DNA from: Streptomyces pacificus
Lineage (GTDB): Bacteria > Actinomycetota > Actinomycetes > Streptomycetales > Streptomycetaceae
Length of the DNA: 64,000 bases
Direction of reading: 5' to 3'
Assembly (NCBI RefSeq): GCF_011766325.1
Contig: NZ_BLLG01000006.1
Location: 1 to 64,000, forward strand
The position numbers were made by a program, and so were the translations under genes. This document shows, piece by piece, positions 59,488 to 64,000 of this stretch (position 1 is the first letter of the stretch; each line of letters starts with the position of its first letter). The notes beneath the pieces are model-generated. The model did no database searches. It had not been told where the DNA came from and worked only from the letters and a program-made list of their open reading frames with translations.

Positions 59488-59805
59488 GAGGGTGCCCTCT
59501 CTGCGTGGGGATCGGCTGACTGGCCACCAGAGTAGACGACGGCACGGCGGCGCGACCTCTTGGCCGGAAACCAACTCGTCTGCCTTGCCGGGGACTTCAC
59601 CGACGACCGCAGACATGCCCCACGACCGGGCGGCTCGCGGGGCACGGTCCCGCATACCGCCGTACACGGTACGCCACCCCTCACACACGGAGCGCGTCCG
59701 CCGCGCACGCCCCGCCCGCACCATCGGGCGCACACGGTGAGCCATCCGCCGCGTACGGCCGGGCGCGGTGTGCGGCGAGCACATTGCCCCGGGCGGGGCC
59801 CCGCC
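59488..59805. other. Gene-free spacer
   Basis: 318 bases between the methyltransferase and dcd; no repeat, hairpin or gene worth noting. Confidence 0.4.
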
Positions 59806-60381
59806 TCACACCTGCGTGCGGTGGAAGTTCGTGAACGACCGCGAGGCCGTCGGGCCCCGCTGCCCCTGGTACCGGGATCCGTACTTCTCGGAACCGTACG
59901 AGTGCTCCGCGGGCGAACTCAGCCGGAACATGCACAGCTGCCCGATCTTCATGCCCGGCCACAGCTTGATGGGCAGGGTGGCGAGGTTGGACAGTTCCAA
60001 CGTGACGTGCCCGGAGAACCCGGGGTCGATGAAGCCGGCCGTGGAGTGCGTGACCAGGCCGAGCCGGCCCAGGGAGCTCTTGCCCTCCAGCCGGGAGGCG
60101 ATGTCGTCGGGCAGCGTGATGACCTCGTGCGTCGACGCCAGCACGAACTCGCCGGGGTGCAGGATGAACGCCTCGTCGCCCTCCGGCTCGACCAGCCGTG
60201 TCAGGTCGGCCTGCTCGACGGCGGGGTCGATGTGGGGATAGCGGTGGTTCTCGAACACCCGGAAGTAGCGGTCGAGGCGCACGTCGATACTCGAGGGCTG
60301 CACCATCGAGTCGTCGAACGGGTCGATACGCACCCGCCCCGCGTCGATCTCGGCCCGGATGTCCTTGTCTGAGAGAAGCAC
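59806..60381 (-). CDS. dcd: dCTP deaminase
   Basis: 191 aa, exact family length. Deaminates dCTP to dUTP for dTTP synthesis; Streptomyces enzymes are usually of this monofunctional type. [55 protein letters not shown] and the closing [11 protein letters not shown] are intact. GTG start at 60381. Confidence 0.97.
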   Translation of the reverse strand: MLLSDKDIRAEIDAGRVRIDPFDDSMVQPSSIDVRLDRYFRVFENHRYPHIDPAVEQADLTRLVEPEGDEAFILHPGEFVLASTHEVITLPDDIASRLEGKSSLGRLGLVTHSTAGFIDPGFSGHVTLELSNLATLPIKLWPGMKIGQLCMFRLSSPAEHSYGSEKYGSRYQGQRGPTASRSFTNFHRTQV

Positions 60382-60773
60382 GCCCCGAGGATACGCAGAG
60401 CGCACGGGCCCGCCCCAATCGGGCGGCCCCGGACGCCCCCTCGCCACCCTCGCCACCCGCGTCGCCGTGCCGCGATCGCCGCCCCGCTGTCCTGCCGGGC
60501 CCGTCCGTACGGGCCATCGCCGCCGGCCCGCGCGGACGCCTCGGCCTCCCGCGGCCACCACCCCGGCCCGACGGGCCGAGCCGCAGGCCCGCGGGACGGC
60601 CGGGCGTCCCGCGGGCCCCGGCGCAACCGCGCTCCGCGCCGGTGGTGCCCGGCGCCGCCCGGCAGGGGCCGCGCCGGGCACGCCACACCCGTACGGAATC
60701 GGGCTTCCTCGAGGCCGAGCCGCGAGGTTTCGGCACCTGCGCCGGGCACCTGCGCAGAGCCGGCGCTCTCCGG
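60382..60773. other. Gene-free GC-rich spacer
   Basis: 392 bases between dcd and the small zinc-ribbon-like gene; nothing recognisable. Confidence 0.4.
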
Positions 60774-60983
60774 TCAGCTCCTCTGCAGCGCCACGGGGAC
60801 GGCCTGACGCAACCGCGCGCACCGGGGACAGCGGATGAGCCGCCCGGGGCCGATCCGTCGGGCACCGAGCTGCTGCATCGGGAACGACGAGGTGGTGAAA
60901 ACGTGCCCCTCGGCACAGCGGACGACGGTGCGGGCGAGCGAACCGCCCTGATCCATCGAGTCCTTGGAGTCCATCGGCTGCAT
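60774..60983 (-). CDS. Small zinc-ribbon-like conserved protein
   Basis: 69 aa. [27 protein letters not shown]...[16 protein letters not shown] places a Cys-x3-His and a Cys-x2-Cys as likely zinc ligands. AAGGGA five bases ahead supports the ATG at 60983. Role unknown. Confidence 0.75.
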   Translation of the reverse strand: MQPMDSKDSMDQGGSLARTVVRCAEGHVFTTSSFPMQQLGARRIGPGRLIRCPRCARLRQAVPVALQRS

Positions 60984-61385
60984 CAAGTCCCTTCCCCAAC
61001 AAGCATGGACGAGACCGCCACATTAGGGGATCAACGGGACAGCGCTCCACGCGGCACTCCGCCCGCAACGGTACGCCCCGCCCCCTCCGTGCCGCAGCCA
61101 CTCCGGACACCCCGCGGATGCTCCGGAACCCACCGCTCCGGGGCCCGCTCCGGCGTCCGCGCGACAGGGCTCCGCCCGCGCCGGGCGGGGCCTGGAGGGG
61201 CCGGGTCAGACCGGGAGGGGCCGCGCGAACCCGCCGCCGCGACGGCCGGCCGCGGGCGAATCGACGGCCCGGCATCCGCGGCGGCACCCGGGCCGAGAAA
61301 TACAAGGACCCTCGGCGCACTGCACCGGGGGTCTTCAATGAGGTACAGTAAGCAACACTGCGGCAGTGATCAACCGAACTGCCAC
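60984..61385. promoter_or_regulatory. Spacer upstream of tRNA-Gly
   Basis: About 400 bases. The last 90 are AT-richer and should hold the tRNA promoter; a weak imperfect hairpin lies at about 61305-61337. No gene recognised. Confidence 0.4.
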
Positions 61386-61456
61386 GCGGGTGTAGTTTAA
61401 TGGTAGAACATGAGCTTCCCAAGCTCAGAGCGCGAGTTCGATTCTCGTCACCCGCT
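61386..61456 (+). tRNA. tRNA-Gly (anticodon CCC)
   Basis: Cloverleaf: acceptor GCGGGTG/CACCCGC, D-arm with AGTTTAATGGTAGA, anticodon stem TGAGC/GCTCA with loop TTCCCAA (anticodon CCC), T-arm with GTTCGATTC; discriminator T and encoded CCA at 61457-61459. Reads GGG codons. Confidence 0.95.
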
Positions 61457-61463
61457 CCACGAG

Positions 61464-61491
61464 AAAGCCCCAGGCCAGCGGCCCGGGGCTT
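61464..61491 (+). terminator. tRNA terminator hairpin
   Basis: AAGCCCC (61465-61471) and GGGGCTT (61485-61491) around a 13-base loop, a few bases after the tRNA CCA end. Confidence 0.7.
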
Positions 61492-61509
61492 CGTCGTGTG
61501 CGCCCAGCA

Positions 61510-61622
61510 TGGGCGATTGCTTGGGGGTGAAAGTCCCCTGGGGGAGGAGGTGGTGCTAACCCCGAGCCGGAGGCAAGGGCGCCACCGTGAGGTGGGGTCT
61601 GGAGGAAGCCCGAGGCGAGACC
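61510..61622 (+). mobile_element. Group II intron domain I fragment
   Basis: The run GGGGGTGAAAGTCCCC, later GGAGGCAAGGGCGCCACCGT and GAGGTGGGGTCTGGAGGAAG resembles the 5' domain I of bacterial group II introns (hairpin, internal loop and ...TCTGAAGGAAGC element). No reverse-transcriptase gene or domain V follows; it is cut off by a transposase remnant. Identification by memory of the pattern. Confidence 0.6.
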
Positions 61623-61625
61623 TGA

Positions 61626-61952
61626 TGTGCCGGGCGGCCTCGGAGGCCGGGCTCGACCCCGACCGGCTCAGCCCCACCCGCACGCTGCGGATCGTGCGCC
61701 GCCGGATCGCCGATCCGGCGGCCGTTTCCCCCTGAGGACCTGGCTGCCGCCGTCACCGAGATCCAGCGGGAGATCACCCGCCAACGCCACCTCAACCCCC
61801 GGCGCCGCCACCGCAGTTACCCCCGCAAGGTCAAACGCGTACGACGCAGCCGATTCGCGGCCAAACGACCCGACGACCGCGGTGTCCGCCACGCTGGGCC
61901 ACCCACCGTACGCCTGGTCAACCTGCCAGAGCAGGCCACCCGAACAGTTTGA
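61626..61952 (+). pseudogene. IS4-like transposase C-terminal remnant, frameshifted
   Basis: [22 protein letters not shown] in one frame, then after a shift in the TTTCCCCC run near 61730, [19 protein letters not shown] and RSYPRKVKRVRRSRFAAKRP...PTVRLVNLP to the TGA at 61950-61952. These are the characteristic last 110 residues of Streptomyces IS4-type DDE transposases. No N-terminus or terminal repeats remain. Confidence 0.78.
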
Positions 61953-62595
61953 TCAACTTACGCTGCGTGGCATTGCGTCTGCCTCCCGGCCGCGCCGATG
62001 GCCACACGTCACCCGCGCGAGGGACAAGGCTGACGATTAGTCAGAACGTTGAAAGTCGAGGGGGACGCTTACGTGTTTAGGCCAAGATCGGAATCTCGGT
62101 TGCGCGGATGAGGGGGTGTAGCTTTGAATCATAGACGCGTAATGGCGGCTGGATAGCCGCATTGGTGCGGAGGTAGCGGAGCTTCCTGTTCCGCTTCCGG
62201 CGGATAGCCGGAAGCGGAAAGCGGGGGCCTATTTTGAGGCGGGATGCGACTGGCATGTTTGGTCAGACCTCTTGAATTCGCACGGTGATTCATAGATCTG
62301 AGTCGGCGGCTGTGTGCGGGGCAGGGGTGCAGGGCGGGCGGCAGGTATTCCCCAAAGCGTAAACTTCTGAAGCCAGTGTGCCCGTGGTCTCGTTCGCGAG
62401 TCGATGCAGAGCAGGGAAATAGCCAGCTGGACCAAAACTGATCAAGTGCTGAAGGTGCGGCTATAGTCTTCAGCGCCCAAGGAGCGGTGTTAGGGAAAGG
62501 CCCTCTACATCGCATCGTGTGGTGCGCAATGGGCGCGGTCCTGAAGCGGTGCGCTGGTCGGAACGCAAGACGGCAGGCAGCGGGGGGAAAGTGGT
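61953..62595. other. Lower-GC spacer between transposase remnant and polyketide genes
   Basis: 643 bases with GC content clearly below the rest, suggesting foreign DNA or a regulatory region. Holds the hairpin at 62189-62219. Frames on both strands lack coding character. The promoter of the SnoaL-TE operon must lie near its right end. Confidence 0.45.
62189..62219. terminator. 13-bp hairpin
   Basis: TTCCGCTTCCGGC (62189-62201), loop GGATA, perfect complement 62207-62219. Terminator-like, between the transposase relic and the SnoaL-like gene. Confidence 0.6.
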
Positions 62596-63018
62596 ATGCG
62601 CACAAACAGCGATCATCAGGGATGTACCGGCCTGCGGAAACAGCGCGAAGACGTTGTCATCAAGCAGGTTGTTGCCATGGTATTGCGCTCGGTGGGCAGG
62701 TCCCGTGGCGTGTGCCGCATCGTGCCGTTCGGTGAGCAGCCGCTCGTTGGGGACGACGAGATCTGGCGCCACTTCGAGGGGATGCTCGCCGCGTTCCCGG
62801 AGCTTGAGCACGAGGTGCTATCGATCCATCACACCGCCGACGTGGTCATTCTGGAGGGTTGGTTCAACGGCACGCAGTCCGCCGACTGGCAGGGCATATC
62901 GAACCGGGGCCAGCGGATGCAGCTGCCCGTGACCGTGGTCTCTCAGTTCGATGGGAAGTCCCTCGTCGACGGGACGCTGTACTACGACCATACGGTCGCC
63001 GCCCGGCAGCTGATCTGA
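62596..63018 (+). CDS. SnoaL-like (NTF2-fold) protein
   Basis: 140 aa at most. From about residue 40 it follows the SnoaL/NTF2 fold: VPFGEQPLVGDDEIWRHFEGMLAAFPELEHEVL, HTADVVILEGWFNG and the closing FDGKSLVDGTLYYDHT. The usual first helices (a segment around NAGD..) are not visible, so the N-terminus is either wrong, shortened or damaged and the start is uncertain. SnoaL proteins cyclise or hydroxylate polyketides. Its TGA overlaps the thioesterase ATG by one base. Confidence 0.7.
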   Translation: MRTNSDHQGCTGLRKQREDVVIKQVVAMVLRSVGRSRGVCRIVPFGEQPLVGDDEIWRHFEGMLAAFPELEHEVLSIHHTADVVILEGWFNGTQSADWQGISNRGQRMQLPVTVVSQFDGKSLVDGTLYYDHTVAARQLI

Positions 63019-63818
63019 TGCGCGGCCGGGGGACGTATGTGATGACGCCGTACCTGACGTGCTCGACGCCGCTGGAGCCCGGGGCTGAGCTGGACCTGTT
63101 CTGTCTGCCGTGCGCCGGTGGCGGGGCGTCCGCCTACGCCCGCTGGCAGGAGCGGCTCGACGCGAACGGTTCCGGGGTGCGGGTCTTGCCGATCCGTTTG
63201 CCCGGGCGTGAGGAGCGTGCCCACGAGCCACGGTTCGCTGAACTCGATGCGCTTGTAGCGGACTTGGACGAACACCTCGACGAGGTATTCACCCGGCCGT
63301 ACGTCCTATACGGGCACAGCATGGGCGCGTTCATCGCGCATGCCCTCGCCCTCGCCCGGCAGCGGCGGGGTGCACCGCTGCAGCGGGCGCTCGTACTCAG
63401 CTCGCACCGCGCGCCGCACGTGCGACCGAGCCGGATCCTCGACCCGGACGCCGACGACGAGACGCTCGCCGCGAGCCTGGCCGACCTGGGGGGCATCCCC
63501 TGGGAGCTTGCCCGTCGGTCGCGGTTCCGTGCGGCGTACATGCCGCTGGTGCGAGACGATCTGCGGCTGTGCGCAGAGTGGGTGGAGCCGACAGGCATCG
63601 AGCCGCTGCGGGTGCCCCTGCACCTGTTCACCGGCGTGGACGACTATCTCGTGCCACTGCCGAAGATGGCGGCGTGGCGGGCGCACGGCGGGCGGGGCAG
63701 CGAGCTGAGAACCATGCCGGGCGGGCACTTCTTCGTCCGCTCGCACGCGGACGAGCTGCTGGGGCGGCTTGCCGAAGTGGTAGCACGGTACCGGACGTCC
63801 GGCGCGGCGACGACGTGA
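63018..63818 (+). CDS. Type II thioesterase
   Basis: About 266 aa (258 from the ATG at 63042, which has GGGGGA eight bases ahead). Alpha/beta hydrolase editing mis-primed carrier proteins in polyketide or non-ribosomal assembly. LFCLPCAGGGASAY, LPGREERAHEP, YGHSMGAFIAHALA with the catalytic Ser, LFTGVDDYLVP with the Asp and MPGGHFFVRSH with the His complete the triad. Coupled to the SnoaL gene before it and to the regulator after it (GTGA overlap). Confidence 0.93.
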   Translation: MRGRGTYVMTPYLTCSTPLEPGAELDLFCLPCAGGGASAYARWQERLDANGSGVRVLPIRLPGREERAHEPRFAELDALVADLDEHLDEVFTRPYVLYGHSMGAFIAHALALARQRRGAPLQRALVLSSHRAPHVRPSRILDPDADDETLAASLADLGGIPWELARRSRFRAAYMPLVRDDLRLCAEWVEPTGIEPLRVPLHLFTGVDDYLVPLPKMAAWRAHGGRGSELRTMPGGHFFVRSHADELLGRLAEVVARYRTSGAATT

Positions 63819-64000
63819 GGAGTACCAGCAGGCTTTCCACACAACGGCAGGGCGGCGCCGCGCCGCCCGACCTGGGCTTCGGCGAGATCTACGGGCGGGA
63901 GCGTGAACTGGTCCTGGTCCGAGAGTGGCTGGACCGGGCGCAGGGGCAGGAGCAGTCACGGCAGCTCACGCTGGCCGGCCCCGCCGGCGTGGGTAAGAGC
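63815..64000 (+). CDS. Start of a LAL/AAA-type transcriptional regulator (cut by the window end)
   Basis: 62 codons from a GTG overlapping the thioesterase stop. A short leader, then IYGRERELVLVREWLDRA and the Walker A GPAGVGKS, as at the N-terminus of large ATP-binding LuxR (LAL, PikD-like) activators of polyketide clusters. The rest lies outside the window, so the DNA-binding domain is not seen. Confidence 0.85.
   Translation, partial: MRSTSRLSTQRQGGAAPPDLGFGEIYGRERELVLVREWLDRAQGQEQSRQLTLAGPAGVGKS

Noticed and set aside
62129..62605. 158-codon minus-strand frame in the low-GC spacer
   Set aside because: No ribosome site, no family, and it crosses the hairpin at 62189-62219.

Overview
The window is chromosomal DNA from a Streptomyces or close relative. 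The evidence is very high GC with strongly GC-biased third positions, frequent GTG starts, rare TTA leucine codons confined to a few regulator-like or accessory genes, HspR/HAIR control of clpB and dnaK, and a core gene order (purA, tryptophan catabolism, fba, pyrE, clpB, hspR-dnaJ-grpE-dnaK, dcd) that is conserved in the genus. All functions below are read from the sequence and family knowledge; no database search was run.

Layout. 0-6.7 kb: purA, a diacylglycerol-kinase-like gene, and a MarR/GbsR regulator divergent from a two-gene ABC exporter. 6.7-12.8 kb: a cytochrome P450, an ArsB/SLC13-type permease with a UspA-like partner, and a NarL-type two-component system. 12.98-16.0 kb: the kynurenine-pathway operon (tryptophan dioxygenase, kynureninase, a kynurenine-formamidase-like hydrolase). 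16.5-27.3 kb: housekeeping genes (DUF3151, MFS exporter, MalY/PatB lyase, class II aldolase, pyrE, aldose epimerase, SRPBCC protein, DUF2617, aminotransferase) and a perfect parS core in front of fba.

27.3-43 kb is an accessory island inserted between conserved core genes. Its centre is a restriction-modification locus of the NaeI type: NaeI-like endonuclease, Vsr repair nuclease and C5 methyltransferase, preceded by a tight operon of an HNH-like zinc protein, a ParB-domain protein and an SNF2-type helicase, with a tiny AbrB-type gene placed back to back with the nuclease. An XRE regulator with a TTA codon reads away from the operon. The right half of the island has a glutamyl-tRNA synthetase, remnants of a glycosyltransferase and an ATPase, a frameshifted HTH regulator, a D-amino-acid-oxidase-type flavoprotein and a doubly frameshifted mannosyltransferase-like gene.

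43-60.4 kb returns to the core: YbjN protein, clpB with a HAIR operator, a PPOX-fold protein, then a small cluster made of a secreted peptide with tandem GEPTW repeats, a translationally coupled Rieske-like protein that lacks its iron-sulfur ligands, and a divergent LuxR-type regulator with a TTA codon. Then come the complete dnaK-grpE-dnaJ-hspR operon with two HAIR sites, a sugar transferase, a large membrane iron-sulfur reductase, a YIP1 protein, a SAM methyltransferase and dcd. 61.4-64 kb: tRNA-Gly(CCC) followed by group II intron and transposase remnants, then the edge of what looks like a polyketide cluster (SnoaL-like protein, type II thioesterase, start of a LAL-family regulator cut by the window end).

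The two best candidates for something undescribed are the HNH-ParB-SNF2 operon attached to the NaeI/Vsr/Dcm locus, and the GEPTW-repeat peptide / ligandless Rieske / TTA-LuxR cluster.
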